Positions 21,223 to 33,400 are shown, numbered from the stretch's first letter. The stretch is DNA of 64,000 nucleotides from Corydoras sp. C115 (GCA_019802505.1 JAFMOC010000078.1:1-64000), one strand, 5' to 3'. Notes: generated from the letters alone by a model not told the origin. Made by a program: numbers and translations.

Positions 21223-22904
21223 TGGAGAGCGAGACAGGGGAAAGGTTTTGAGTATATTAAAAATGCTGTGTTAATGATATTAAATCAAGTTTAATTATTG
21301 TCAAGACCCCTTCACACTGCCTTTAAACATGTCAAGTCATGTCAAACTGTCATTGAATGGTCATTGAATAAGAAGCTGAATAAAATATGTTTTTCAATAA
21401 ATAATCCTCAAACAAAATATCAGGGTTACACGCATAGCAGCCACAGCTACTATAACAAAATCACTTGCTGTTTCATCATCTGTCACCAAACCAAAATTGT
21501 GCTACTCAGGAAAATTAGCTTGCAGTTCTGTTGTATGAAAAGGAACTTTTCCTTTCACGCATTCATTCAGAACTAGAGTGACCACTGGTCTCTTTACTGT
21601 TGTTTATTAAAGGAGAAACATGAAACTAGTCAAATGGTTTGTTTTCACATAAGTGAAATCACACCCTTGGCCAAATTCACTCAATTTAATCAGTGTCAAA
21701 GATAGCATTCATCAGACAAATTGCTTGTCTTAAATTTAAATAATTGCAAAATTGCTAAATTAATTTGTGTCTCTGCGCTTAAGAGAAATTGAACATAATA
21801 ATTTTGAAACAATACAAATACTGAAACATTAAGTAAGGGCCTGAATTTGTAGGTCCCTAGAAAGTCAAGGAGCCATGGTAAACGACTTCTATGGAAGTCA
21901 AGGGCCCCATAGCAGGGGCCCTCGTGATCAAGGGCCCTCTAATGGTATGCCCTGCTCTTCTCTAGGGCCCCCTGGTAGGGGCTCTCATAACCAGAGCCCT
22001 CTAAAAATATGCCCCCCTCTTTTCTAGGACTCCTAATAGCCAGAAGTCGAAGTCAGAGCAGTGCCACAACGCCTCATCCATTTTCCTACGGGGCCCAAAA
22101 GCATGGCTAGGGGCCACAAAAGCATGGCTAGGGGCCCCAAAAGCATGGCTAGGGCCCCCAAGAGGCCCTGGGGTCAAAGTCCCTAATAGTCAGAGGATCC
22201 TTAACACTGGCTTCCCTGGACTCTTGAAATTCTGAGGACAACAGCCCCCCTTTTTTGAACCATTAAGGGGTCATCAGGCAGCTATTCATATGCATAACGA
22301 CCCAAAGCCCATCCACCCCTCTGCCTTACAGGTGAAACGCTAGGTAAAAACTGAACTCAAAGGTAAATTCCCTGAAATTCAGCCTAATGCAATGCAGTAA
22401 CAGACATTCTGCAATGAAAGTTTAGTGAAATTGAACATACTTTCAGTGACTACAAATAAAATGAAACAGATATCTAGACATTCAGTCCTCAAACTAATTT
22501 TACTGCAAACTGTGTTTTTACTCCTAAATGTAGACATACATACATACGGACGTACCTAAGTTTATTTTTAGAAGTCGTACTTTATTTTAGTTTATTTTGA
22601 AAACACAATAATTCAGTTGCACCTTGATTTTATTTCGCATGCTTGTTTTTTATAGTGTATATATGTTTTTTGCGTGTACATACATTTTTTTTAATAAAAC
22701 ATACTGCACACACGCACGACGACAATTTTCGTGGTTCCAGGGAAACCAGTGTTAAAATGGAGGGCCCTCGGAAATAAAAATATATTGTACCATAAATGTT
22801 GATAGGCATCGCAAAAAGTTTTCGGCCAGGGCCCCCCCAGTGCCCCCTGACCTCAAGGGCCCCTGGGTGCTGGCCCCTCTGGCCCAGTCAGTAATCCAGC
22901 CATG
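21223..22904. other. Non-coding stretch with GGGCCC-rich repeats, element not recognised
   Basis: 21223-21840 holds nothing recognised. 21840-22310 and 22755-22905 are rich in GGGCCC/GGGGCCCC words, with three 23-24-bp copies of a GGGGCCCCAAAAGCATGGCTA-type unit, abbreviated here as AAAAGCATGGCTAGGG, at 22095-22155. This looks like part of an interspersed repeat, but no coding motif or terminus was found. Confidence 0.4.
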
Positions 22905-23345
22905 ATCTTTACAGGTTGTTTTCTTTTTCTTTTTTTTCCCTCTTTAATTTTAGTTGTTTATTCTTTTGGTTAACCAGAGTAAACATTTGGAAGTTTGGCA
23001 TGTTCCCCACATCAGCATAATTAGCACTTTTTTTGGAATTTAAACACCTTTACATGTTTTTTCTTTTTTTTTTTCCTCTCTCTTATTTTAGTTGTTCATT
23101 CTTTTGGTTACCCACTGCCCACATTTGGAAGTTTTGCATGTTTTCCACATCAGCGTAGTTAGCAATTTTTTACAAATTTCAAACATCTTTACAGTAGGTC
23201 TTTCATGCTGGGCCTGTTCGGGCACAATGGGAAAATGCCCGACCACCAGATGCTCTGTGTCTCTAATAAAGCTGTGTGCTCTGAACTGCTTTTCTGAGCA
23301 TAGGCACATGCCTCTGTAAGCATGAAAGCTTGAAATGCACAGATA
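22905..23345. repeat. S1 satellite units with an attached LINE 3' fragment
   Basis: S1 cores at about 22987 and 23127. At 23197-23252 follows the same LINE end as at 14128-14182 (GGGAAAATGCCCGACCACCA), then immediately the AATAAAGCTGTG block otherwise found 1.7 kb further on at 15919. The LINE body is therefore deleted here. Confidence 0.75.
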
Positions 23346-23399
23346 TAACAAAACAAATTCACACAAATACGTTCCTTTTCCTCCACGCTTTGTGCATTT

Positions 23400-25222
23400 T
23401 GGAATAGAAAAAATTAGAAAAAAGACTTAAATGACAATAATATGGAACTAAGTTGCGAATTAAAGCATGTAATTTAACGCACATTTTGGAACATTTTCAA
23501 GTCACTTACTTACTTTTGCTTTGAACTTCATGTTTTTGGTGATTTCAGTGTATTCATGAGGTTCATGAGGTTTGTATTTAAGGGTATTCATTTCTACTCC
23601 TGAAACGTTTATTCATGCTGTTTCCCACGCTTATGCTGAGTTCTGTGCGTTTGTGACTTTGTATGGATTTAAATGCATGAAAGCGCTTGAAACGCACAAA
23701 AAGTACTAAAACGTGAGAAGTACAGCACAACTACTGAAATGAATGTCTAATGGGCACAAATGCCTTTAAAACGCTAGAAATGAACAGCAATCAGCTAAAA
23801 AGTTCAGTTTACAGAAAAAATGCTTAAATGACAAGATTATGGATCTAAGTTGTAAATTAAAGCATGTAATGCACAGATACGTTCATTTAACGAGTATTGT
23901 GCATTTAGGAACATTTTCAATTCACTTACTTACTTTTGCTTTGAACGTCACGTTTTTGGTGATTTCATTGTATTCATGAGGTTCATGAGGTTTGTATTTA
24001 AGTGTATTCATTTCTACTCCTGAAACGTTTATTCATGCTGTTTCCCACGCTTATGCTGAGTTCGGTGCGTTTGTGACTTTCAAATACATGTCTACATGTG
24101 ACTTCAAATACATGAAAGCGCATGAAATGCACAAACAGTACCAAAACAACTTCTAAAACGAATGTCTAATATGCAAAAATGCCTTTAAAACGCTAGAAAT
24201 GAACAGTAATCAGCTAAAAAGTTCAGTTTACAGAAAAAATGCTTAAATGACAAGATTATGGATCTAAGTTGTAAATTAAAGCATGTAATGCACAGATACG
24301 TTCATTTAACGAGTATTGTGCATTTAGGACCTTTTCAATTCACTTACTTTTTCTTTGAACGTCACGTTTTTGGTGATTTCATTGTATTCATGAGGTTCAT
24401 GAGGTTTGTATTTAAGTGTATTCATTTCTACTCCTGAAACGTTTATTCATGCTGTTTCCCACGCTTATGCTGAGTTCGTTGCGTTTGTGACTTTGTATGG
24501 CTTCAAATACATGAAAGCGCTTGAAATGCACAAACAGTACTAAAACGTGAGAAGTACAGCACAACTACTGAAACGAATGTCTAATATGCACAAATGCCTT
24601 TAAAACGCAAGAAATGAACAGCAATCAGCTAAAAAGTTCAGTTTACAGAAAAAATGCTTAAATGACAACATTATGGATCTAAGTTGTAAATTAAAGCATG
24701 TAATGCAAGGACACGTTCATTTAAGGAGTATTGTGCATTTAGGAACATTTTCAAGTCACTGACTTACTTTTGAACTTCACGTTTTTGGTGATTTCAGTGT
24801 ATTCATGAGGTTCATGAGGTTTGTATTTAAGGGTATTCATTTCTACTCCTGAAACGTTTATTCATGCTGTTTCCCACGCTTATGCTGAGTTCTGTGCGTT
24901 TGTGACTTTGTATGGATTTAAATGCATGAAAGCGCTTGAAACGCACAAAAAGTACTAAAACGTGAGAAGTACAGCACAACTACTGAAATGAATGTCTAAT
25001 GGGCACAAATGCCTTTAAAACGCTAGAAATGAACAGCAATCAGCTAAAAAGTTCAGTTTACAGAAAAAATGCTTAAATGACAACATTATGGATCTAAGTT
25101 GTAAATTAAAGCATGTAATGCAAGGACACGTTCATTTAAGGAGTATTGTGCATTTAGGAACATTTTCAAGTCACTGACTTACTTTTGAACTTCACGTTTT
25201 TGGTGATTTCAGTGTATTCATG
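23400..25222. repeat. Satellite family S2, unit about 416 bp, about 4.4 copies
   Basis: The word GAACAGCAATCAGCTAAAAAG, shortened to GAACAGCAATCAGC, starts at about 23782, 24201, 24616 and 25031, giving units of 419, 415 and 415 bp. Other shared words are CACGTTTTTGGTGATTTCA, TTTCCCACGCTTATGCTGAG and AACGTGAGAAGTACAGCACA. Units are highly similar. No coding content. Confidence 0.93.
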
Positions 25223-25653
25223 AGCAGAGATTCATTAAAAAATTCATAATTTTTTTATAATGGACATTATAAAAAAATATTCCTCCTCCCACTCTAAATG
25301 AAAGTGGTACATTTCAGTTCTTTTGAAGCGAAGTCCACTCAACTTGTCAGTCAAATAAAGTGCCAAAACACAAACAGAACCTATCGAATGTAGATGATTC
25401 CAGAGGCCATGTGCCGGTTTTGGGAACAGCGAGAGAGAAGGAGGGGGGGCGCGCAGACTGCTCACTTGCACAGCGATAGAGATCGCGATTCAGAATGAAT
25501 CACATTGTGTGTGTTAAAATGTGTGTGCTCGTGTGTATAAGTGCTTCAGATACTATGCTGTAAAAAAACGCTGACACGTGATAAGCGCTGATAAGCACTT
25601 TTTGTTTATCGGGTCTCATCACAATCTACCTGACACCCCTGCGTATTGGGTAC
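25223..25653. other. Unrecognised stretch left of an LTR
   Basis: No gene or named repeat is seen. It ends in GTAC immediately before the LTR at 25654. Confidence 0.4.
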
Positions 25654-26085
25654 TGTCAGGAATTTTAAATTACGTGAACATAATAACACTCCCAAAATGG
25701 CCGAAATTTTCTATTCAAACTAAGGACCTTACTGGGGCTCGCAGCCATTAGGAAGTGGGGTGGGGCACACTAGATTTGAACCAAAATGCTGGTCTTGGAT
25801 TGGCTGATGTAAACCCTAGGGCGGTAATCTACTATTGGCTTAGGCAGGTAAGGGGCGGGAACTAGACGTAACGGATATATACACAGGTAAACACTGCGGG
25901 GGGCACACTATCACTCAGACTCGGAGGCAGACAGCATTGGAACACTGAGGATGGCAGACCCGCTGGCCAGCGTGAGTTGCTGACGGTGTTCATGAAGTTT
26001 TCTTTGTTCTCAATAAATTAGTTAAGACGACCATTTTTGCATAGGCTCGTTCTTTATGCCTATTTCAAAATCAAAAGATCTTAAC
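25654..26085 (+). repeat. LTR family L, first copy, with primer-binding site downstream
   Basis: 432 bp, TGTCAGGAATTTTAAATTAC ... GATCTTAACA. AATAAA near 26010. It is followed, after a 2-nt spacer, by TGGTAGCAGAGGACAG, the position and TGG start expected of a tRNA primer-binding site. A second 432-bp copy, about 95% identical by eye, is at 49822-50253. Confidence 0.75.
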
Positions 26086-26473
26086 AGATGGTAGCAGAGG
26101 ACAGTTTTGAAAATAGGCAAAAGAACAATAAAAATTTCGGTACTGGACCTGGATTTCTGATTTCATGCACACTCATTACAGGCATGCCAAAGGTAAGCAG
26201 ATTTACTGCATAGTTTAGCTGCATTCAATATTTAGTGTAATGAGTGTGTGTTAATGCTGTCCGTAAGTGTTATAAATTGTTACTGTACTCAGTAGAATTC
26301 TTCATGGACACTGCAAGGTAGATTTATTTGGTACCATTCCTTATATTAGCACCGAAGTTTACGCTCGAGTGTAAAACGTAGTTAATGAGTTATATTTAAG
26401 AGGAACGCGCGAAAGTGGTGCGAAGTTGGAGAAAGGTCCCACACCCCACATTGGGTTATAAGCGTTTAATAGA
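26086..26473 (+). other. Leader-like sequence after LTR family L
   Basis: Primer-binding site region, then non-coding sequence with an ATG followed closely by a donor-like AAAG|GTAAGC near 26190. No Gag is recognisable before the L2 insertion. Confidence 0.35.
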
Positions 26474-26489
26474 TAGAATGGGTTCTAGG

Positions 26490-27102
26490 CATAGAATGCC
26501 GGTATCCCAACTTCCACCATCAGACCTCTTCAACTGATTCAAAACTCTGCAGCCCGACTCGTGTTTTACCAGCCCAAGCGAACTCATGTCACTCCATTAC
26601 TCACTTCCCTCCATTGGCTTCCTGTAGCTGCTCGCATTCAGTACAAGTCGCTGACTCTGGCATACAGAACCATTTCTGGATCTTCCCCCTATTACCTTCA
26701 CTCTATCTTTTCAAAATACACTCCGACTCGTTCACTTCGCTCCAGTGATGATTGCCGCCTGGCGATTCCACCTCACCGAGGAGCTAATTCTCATTCTGTG
26801 GCGTTCACCACTGCAAAATGGTGGAACGATCTTCCCAACTCTGTCCGCAAGGCAGAATCTCTAAACAGTTTTAAGAAACTACTTAAGACGCATCTATTTA
26901 ACAAATACCTGTTATAAAAAAAAAAATAAATAAATAAAAAAAATTAAAAAAAGGGGGGGGGGGCGCAGCTTCGAATAACAATCAGGTTTGATGAATTTAC
27001 AGTATAGTTGGTTTTCTCCATGGCTTCTGACTTGTGGTGTTCTCATTTGTAAGTCGCTTTGGATAAAAGCGTCTGCTAAATGACCAAATGTAAATGTAAA
27101 TG
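26490..27102 (+). mobile_element. L2 LINE copy 1, 5'-truncated, with target duplication
   Basis: Encodes the end of L2 ORF2 (HVTPLLTSLHWLPVAARIQYK ... FNKYLL, about 26561-26917), then the 3' UTR with AACAATCAGGTTTGAT and the L2 tail GCTTTGGATAAAAGCGTCTG followed by AAATGTAAATGTA. It is flanked by a perfect 16-bp target duplication, TAGAATGGGTTCTAGG (26474-26489 and 27103-27118), so it is a genuine target-primed insertion. Confidence 0.92.
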
Positions 27103-27118
27103 TAGAATGGGTTCTAGG

Positions 27119-28302
27119 AAGTAACTGCTGTAACTTTGAATTACCTGTTGTACATCGTAGATCTGCGCGTCGGCACATGTGTTTTCAGTTCATCCCTGTT
27201 ATTTCCTCGACACCAGCTGCCCTTTCAACGAATTTCCACTTCTCTCACTCTCCTCGTATTGGAAAAAGAGGAGGTGGCACAGGTTTGCTTATTACCCACA
27301 ATTGGAAATTCTCTCCTCTTACACTTTTATCACACACTGTCTCATTCGAATTCCATGCACTGACAATCACTGAACCGGTTAAATGTCATTTTCTTGTCAT
27401 CTATCGTCCCCCAGGTCAACTAGATAACTTCGTTGAGGAATTTGATATGTTATTATCATCTCTCCCAGATGATGGTTGTCCTCTTGTTGTCCTCTGCGAT
27501 TTCAACATTCACTTATTCACTGATCTCATCTCCATCTACTCCGCACCTCAGCTACCCACCGGGCTGGCAACCAGCTCGACCTCATCATGACGCGCTCATG
27601 TCTCTCATGAATCAGACCACTTCTTCATACAGTTCTCTGTCTCTCTTCCACCATCTCCCGTGATCATCAGTAAAACATCTCAGGTACGTCACAATCTTAG
27701 TGCTCTCTCTACCACACTCTTTGCCGACTTGGTTACAGATGCCCTTCCTAGCATCAGTAACTTCTTAACCCTTGACCCCAACACTGCATCAAGCACATTC
27801 TGCTCCACCTTGGCTTCATGTCTTGATCAGGTCTATCCAAAATCCACCAGGAAAACACACAGTTCTCCATCCAGTCCCTGGTTCACGGAGACGCTTCGGA
27901 AGCAATGTACTTCTCTTCGTTCCGCCGAAAGAAAATTGCGTAAGTCTGGTCTGTCTTCAGACTTAGAAACATACCAGTCCTCACTTGCCACTTTCTCGGA
28001 GGATGTAACTGCTGCTAAAACCTTGTTCTTCCAGTCAAAGGTAACATGCGTCTCAGATGCCCGCACCTTATTCAGTACTTTCAACTCCCTACTAACTCCT
28101 CCCTCTCCCCCTCCTAACACTTCTCTGTCAGCTGATGTCTTTGCAACTTTTTTCACAGAAAAGCTTGAGGGTATCAGCAAACTCTTACAAACTCACCATT
28201 TCCACAACACTACATCTCACACATCCAGCCATCCAACCCTCTCCTCCTTCTCCCCTGTCACAGAATCTGACATCTGCAAAATTCTTCTTGCCAGTAACCC
28301 AA
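27119..28302 (+). mobile_element. L2 LINE copy 2, left part (endonuclease region)
   Basis: From about 27150 the plus strand carries degraded L2 ORF2 endonuclease: GKRGGGTGLLITHNW, LVIYRPPGQLDNFVEEF, LVVLCDFNIHL, then in another frame the linker LRSAERKLRKSGLSSDLETYQ and FFTEKLEGISKLL. At least two frameshifts. It is interrupted at 28303 by LTR element 2; the rest of the LINE is at 31350-32966. Confidence 0.85.
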
Positions 28303-28659
28303 TGTCACGTTTGGGTCCGAAGTCCGGGTAAGGAATAGAATTCAACACACCCAACAGGTAGCAGGTTCCAGAACAAGCGATTTAATATAAACACAAACCA
28401 ACACAACCAAACAAAACCTACAGCATCAACGAACCCTAACGTAGTTGAAGCTCTCTTGCGGAAGAGAGTCTGGGGCTGGCTTAAATAACCAAATGATCCG
28501 GTCACATGATTAACAATGTAATTAACTAAAATCAGGCACAGCCACGAAATAAATGAAAACAACTGAAACAATAAAAAGACAGAGCTAAGGTGAAACTCAA
28601 AACCAAATCAAACACAAAACCAAACATAGTTCAGATGATCAAGTCCGAGGATCCTGACA
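28303..28659 (-). repeat. 3' LTR of element 2
   Basis: Minus-strand sequence starts TGTCAGGATCCTCGG and ends CCAAACGTGACA. Virtually identical to 30993-31349. Confidence 0.9.
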
Positions 28660-30040
28660 GTACCCCCCCTCCACGGGGTGCGTATAAGAAATGAAGCAGC
28701 CCACAAGAAAAAAAAAAAAAAAAAATGGGGTCCAGGGCCTTGCGGGGCAAATATCCACTGTGGAGGAAACATAGGCAGGCGGAGGCAACCCAACACCTGA
28801 AGGCCACAAATGTTCACAAAGTCCATGTAAGGGGCCGGGCGGCCGCTTGAGAGCGACGTGGAGGCCGGGCGGCCGCTTGAGAGCGGAACCGAACGAGCAC
28901 AGGCGAGCGGAACCGAACGAGCACGGGCGAGCGGAACCGAACGAGCACGGGCGAGCGGAACCGAACGAGCACGGGACTGCTGATAATGAGGAACTAGTGC
29001 AGTGGTGTTGTCAGGATGGCCTTTAAATGCTTCTCGCGGATGTTGATAGGCCTGGTCCTTCAACAAGTAGGTGTGGGTGCCTTCTCTGGTGTCGCCCACG
29101 ACTCTTACTCCAAAGCTATTACCATGGTCTATCTCATTGTTCTCCTTCACTGCATTCTGCACACAGGGTAGAGACAATACCACCGCTCCAACAATGAAAT
29201 CCCAATCCAGATTCGAAAAGCTGGCTGGGTCATAGGCTGAGGTGAGTGTGCTGATGGCACCACTGGGTGCACAAGCCAGGACGCTGACCGCTCTGCCAGG
29301 TTCATTGACCGGGTCGCAGGCGGCACTATCGGGTGCGCTAAACGTGTCACTGGCGGCACTAGCAGGTGCAGTAAATGGATCGCTTGCGGCACTACCGGGT
29401 GCGCTGACCATGTCGCAGGCGGCACTGCCGGGTGCGCTAAACGTGTCGCTGGCGGCCCTAGCAGGTGCGCTGACCGTGTCGCTGGCGGCACTGCCGGGTG
29501 CGCTGACCGTGTCGCTGGCGGCACTGCCGGGTGCGCTGACCGGGTCGCTGAAGGCACTGCCGGGTGCGCTGACCGGGTCGCTGAAGGCACTGCCGCGTGC
29601 GCTGACCGGGTCGCTGAAGGCACTGACGGGTGCGCTGACCGGGTCGCTGGCGGCACTGCCGGGTGCACTGACCGGGTCGCTGGCGGCACTGCCGGGTGCG
29701 CTGACCGGGTCGCTGAAGGCACTGCCGGGTGTGCTGACCGGGTCACCTTGAGAGCAAGCCCAATAACTGGAGACGTTCTGAACGCAATATGACACACAGG
29801 GAGCGCTGCGAACACCGTCTAACCCACAGGGAGCGCTCCGACTGTCATCTGACTCACCGGGGACACCGTGAACACCGTCGGACTCACAGGGGGCTCCACA
29901 AACACCGTCTGACTCACCGGGGACACCGTGAACACCATCTGACTCACATGGGGCGCCGCAAACGCCGTCTGACTCACAGGGGGCGCCGCAAACGCCGTCT
30001 GACTCACAGGGGGCGCCGCAAACGCCGTCTGACTCACAGG
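28608..30040 (-). pseudogene. Downstream part of the element 2 ORF: repeat region and unique C-terminus
   Basis: Minus-strand frame continuing the CESDGVCGAP repeats, then an array of 11-residue SDPVSAPGSAA units, a non-repetitive block around 29100-29230 (LDWDFIVGAVVLSLPCVQ, then AVKENNEIDHGNSFGVRVVG and TYLLKDQAYQHPREAF), ARSVPL repeats and a tail that runs into the 3' LTR. The junction CTGTGTGCAG|AATGCAG near 29157 looks like a splice acceptor, so the hydrophobic run may be intronic. The non-repetitive block is not matched in elements 1 and 3. Confidence 0.5.
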
Positions 30041-30110
30041 GGGGCGCCGCAAACGCCGACTGCCTCACAGGGGGCGCCGCAAACGCCATCTGACTCACAG
30101 GGTAAACTTG
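28834..30110 (-). repeat. Modular minisatellites in element 2 (24-, 33- and 30-bp units)
   Basis: Four 24-bp units (AGCGGAACCGAACGAGCACG core) at 28882-28975; about 14 units of 33 bp (GCACTGCCGGGTGCGCTGAC core) at 29285-29745; about 11 units of 30 bp (GGGGCGCCGCAAACGCCGTC core) at 29786-30110. On the minus strand they encode ARSVPL-, SDPVSAPGSA- and CESDGVCGAP-type peptides. The third type's frame agrees on both sides of a 1-bp frameshift near 30040. Confidence 0.9.
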
Positions 30111-30576
30111 GAAAGCCAACTGGAAAATCAGGGAAACAACAGTGATGGAGTGGGCAAAGCCACGGCGGAAGACCACAAAAACAGGGAAGGCTGGGTAGGT
30201 CCGAAAACGTAGACCCCACGGGATTCGAGGACCCCTCACAGTTCTTAGAGACCAGTACCCCCTCTCTTTCCTTGTGTACAACCCCTTCTCCCATGGTTGT
30301 AGGAAGGGGTTGACCCTTGACAAAACTCTTACGCCTGGAACGACGCTTACGCCTAGGTGTGCTTGGGGGCTTAACAGAACCCAAATGTTCATCTGACCAA
30401 AGCGCAGGGGAGTTCCTAAGTGTAAAAGCGGGGAGGATGTGATAAGAGAACGACGAGTCACTCATATCCTCATCGGAGTCTATGGGGCAATCAATATGCT
30501 CCTCAGCACATAGTGACTCATAGCCATAACGCCACAAGATGTCATCATCCCTAGATAGGACCCTCTGAACCGCCAT
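30034..30576 (-). pseudogene. Conserved short protein of the LTR family (element 2)
   Basis: ATG at 30576. Reads MAVQRVLSRDDDILWRYGYE then SLCAEEH, an acidic patch (DSDEDMSDSS), FTLRNSPALWSDEH, SVKPP and an arginine-rich stretch (RRKRRSRRK), then the first CESDGVCGAP repeats. A G-run of six instead of five near 30040 shifts the frame; the repeat peptide resumes in the frame that is open from 30461 down to 28608. The 617-codon open frame (28608-30461) therefore holds the true downstream part but a spurious start. No known domain recognised. Confidence 0.65.
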
Positions 30577-30992
30577 ACTAAGGATGAAACCCAGTGCCCA
30601 ATCCTAACCAATCGAAAAACAAGGGGAGGAGCTAAATCCAACAACACACATGCTAACGCTAATCGGCTCACACAGAAACAAAGTCCGGGCAATCGCGCTA
30701 AACCGAGCGCTATGAGAGCCGCGAAACCCGAAAAACTATCAAACTCACCACAACCGCCAAACGCGGGGGTGATGCACTTGGAGAACACACTCCACAATAG
30801 CACACGAGAGCTACGAACACGAAAAGAAAAACCGTGTAGCCGCTAATGCTAACCCACAGAAGCCAGAGCAAACACTGCAAAGATAAACTAATAGCAACGC
30901 CGGCAAATAACAAAAAACTGAAGTTGTAAATAAAGCTACACCAGAAACTCGCTACCTGTAACTGGTGGTAGATACGTTTGAAGAGAGCTTAC

Positions 30993-31349
30993 TGTCACGT
31001 TTGGGTCCGAAGTCCGGGTAAGGAATAGAATTCAACACACCCAACAGGTAGCAGGTTCCAGAACAAGCGATTTAATATAAACACAACCCAACACAACCAA
31101 ACAAAACCTACAGCATCAACGAACCCTAACGTAGTTGAAGCTCTCTTGCGGAAGAGAGTCTGGGGCTGGCTTAAATAACCAAATGATCCGGTCACATGAC
31201 TAACAATGTAATTAACTAAAATCAGGCACAGCCACGAAATAAATGAAAACAACTGAAACAATAAAAAGACAGAGCTAAGGTGAAACTCAAAACCAAATCA
31301 AACACAAAACCAAACATAGTTCAGATGATCAAGTCCGAGGATCCTGACA
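30993..31349 (-). repeat. 5' LTR of element 2
   Basis: Mate of 28303-28659. On the minus strand it is followed by GTAAGCTCTC and, about 35 nt on, a donor-like ACAG|GTAGCG. Confidence 0.9.
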
Positions 31350-32966
31350 CTCAACTACTTGCCCCTTGATTCCATCCCATCCCACCTTCTTGAATCCATC
31401 GCCTCCTCCATCACACCAGCGCTCACACACATCATTAACTCTTCTCTCACATCTGGGACTTTTCCAAATTGTTTCCAACAGGCCATCAAACCCCTGCTCA
31501 AAAACTCTACGCTCAACCCAAATATGGTCGAGAGCTACAGAGCTGTTTCTCTTTTACCTTTCCTGTCTAAAACACTTGAACACTTGAACACTTGAAATTT
31601 GGATCCACACAGGTCTCCAAATTTCTTAATCAGAATAATCTTCTTGATCCCAATCAATCCGGTTTTAGATGTGGTCACTCCACGGAGACAGCATTGTTCT
31701 CTGTAATTCACTCACTTAAATCTGCCAAAGCCAAATCTCAATCCTCGCTCCTCATTTTGTTAGACCTTTCTGCAGCTTTTGATACAGTAAATTATCAGAT
31801 TCTACTGTCCACTCTAGCTGAATTAGGCTTTTGTTGTACGACACTTGAATGGTTTCGATCCTATCTCACAGGAAGGATCTTCAAAGTGTCATGGAATGGG
31901 GAGATCTCTAACTCTCACCAAGTACGCACTGGTGTGCCTCAGGGCTCTGTACTTGGTCCTCTCCTCTTCTCACTTTACATGACATCACTGAGCACAGTCA
32001 TCCAGGCGCATGGTTTCTCTTACCACTGCTATGCTGATGACACTCAACTTCATCTGTCTTTTGCCCCTGATGACACCACCATTTCAAATCGGGTATCTGC
32101 CCACCTCACCGACATCTGTCTGGATGAAGGCCCGTCATCTCAAATTAAACTTAGAAAAAACAGAGCTTCTCATTATCCCAGCTAAACCCTCAATCCATCA
32201 CAACCTGACCTTCCAAATTGATGGCTCCACAATCTCCCCAACCGATTCGGTCCAGAACCTTGGTTTCACAATAGACTCCCACCTTAAACTCTCTGATCAT
32301 GTTATCAAAACCGCCCGTTCTTGTAGATTCCTTCTTTACAACATAAGGAAGATCAGACCCTTTTTGACTGAATATGCTACCCAACTGCTTGTTCAAGCAC
32401 TAGTCTTATCCCGGCTTGATTATTGTAATGCGCTACTTGCCGGTATCCCAGCTTCCACAATCAGACCTCTTCAACTAATTCAAAACTCTGCAGCCCGACT
32501 TGTGTTTAACCAGCCCAAGCAAACTCATGTCACTCCATTACTCACTTCCCTCCATTGGCTTCCTGTAGCTGCTCGCATTCAGTACAAGTCACTGACTCTG
32601 GCATACAGAACCATTTCTGGATCTTCCCCCTCCTAATCGCCGCCTGGTGATTCCACCTCACCGAGGAGATAATTCTCACTCGGTGGCATTCACCACTGCA
32701 AAATGGTGGAACGATCTTCCCAACTCTGTCCGTAAGGCAGAATCACTAAACAGTTTTAAGAAACTACTTAAGACGCATCTCTTTAACAAATACCTGTTGA
32801 AGAAGAGAAAAAAAAAATGGGGGGGAGGGGCCGCAGCTTCGAATAACAATCAGGTTTGATGAATTTACAGTATAGTTGGTTTTCTCCATGGCTTCTGACT
32901 TGTGGTGTTCTCATTTGTAAGTCGCTTTGGATAAAAGCGTCTGCTAAATGTAAATGTAAATGTAGG
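31350..32966 (+). mobile_element. L2 LINE copy 2, right part (RT and 3' end)
   Basis: Continues the LINE cut at 28302. Reverse transcriptase with SGFRCGHSTETAL, LLDLSAAFDTVN (motif A), TGVPQGSVLGPLLFSLYM (motif B) and CYADDTQLHLSF (motif C), then the end of ORF2 and the L2 3' tail (GCTTTGGATAAAAGCGTCTG, AAATGTAAATGTA) ending at about 32966. Frameshifts near 31590 and 32130 break the ORF, and an internal deletion near 32630 removes part of the C-terminus seen in L2 copy 1. Confidence 0.88.
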
Positions 32967-33400
32967 CACTATCTGGGTTTAACTGGGTTCATGAACCGGA
33001 GTTTCAGACCAGTAATTAGGAAATAAAGAATCGGAGTATTATTCAACGGGGTAGGCGAAAGAAGTCGTATCCAATGGTTGGAGAAGTAGCTGATTATTGA
33101 GTAGATCGATTGAGAGAGGCCTGGGGTCCCATTGTGCCTGAATAGCAGGTTAAATTTCGAAATTGAGGCTAAATTTGAAATTTCTTCGGTGAGAATATCA
33201 GGGAAATCTTGTATGTGTGTTTGTCTTGTGTTTGTCTTGTGTGGAGCAGCAACTCGTGTGTGCACGCTGGTGGTTGAAATAAGCTCAAAAGGTAAAGTTC
33301 TGTTTTGTGCTTGATGTTTTATTTGAGAAAGGGGGGGAAGGTTCATTTTGTGGTAAGTAATTTAGCTGGTAAGTAAGTGTTTAGCTTGGTAAGTAATATT
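32967..33400. other. Unrecognised stretch between L2 copy 2 and chromovirus B
   Basis: Non-coding. It could be the lost leader of chromovirus B or internal sequence of the LTR-L element. It ends in TTGTGTGTTAG, acceptor-like, just before the first Gag codons. Confidence 0.35.

Larger units (their letters stand above)
28303..31349 (-). mobile_element. LTR element 2: young non-autonomous LTR retrotransposon
   Basis: LTRs of 357 bp at 28303-28659 and 30993-31349 differ at only about two positions, so it is the youngest LTR insertion seen. The target duplication is CCCAA (28298-28302) against CTCAA (31350-31354); the uninterrupted L2 copy at about 52955 reads CCCAACTACTTG. On the minus strand a polypurine tract (GTGGAGGGGGGGTAC) precedes the 3' LTR. 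The internal 2.3 kb has no gag or pol but carries the family's conserved short ORF (30576 downwards) and three kinds of tandem repeat. Confidence 0.88.
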
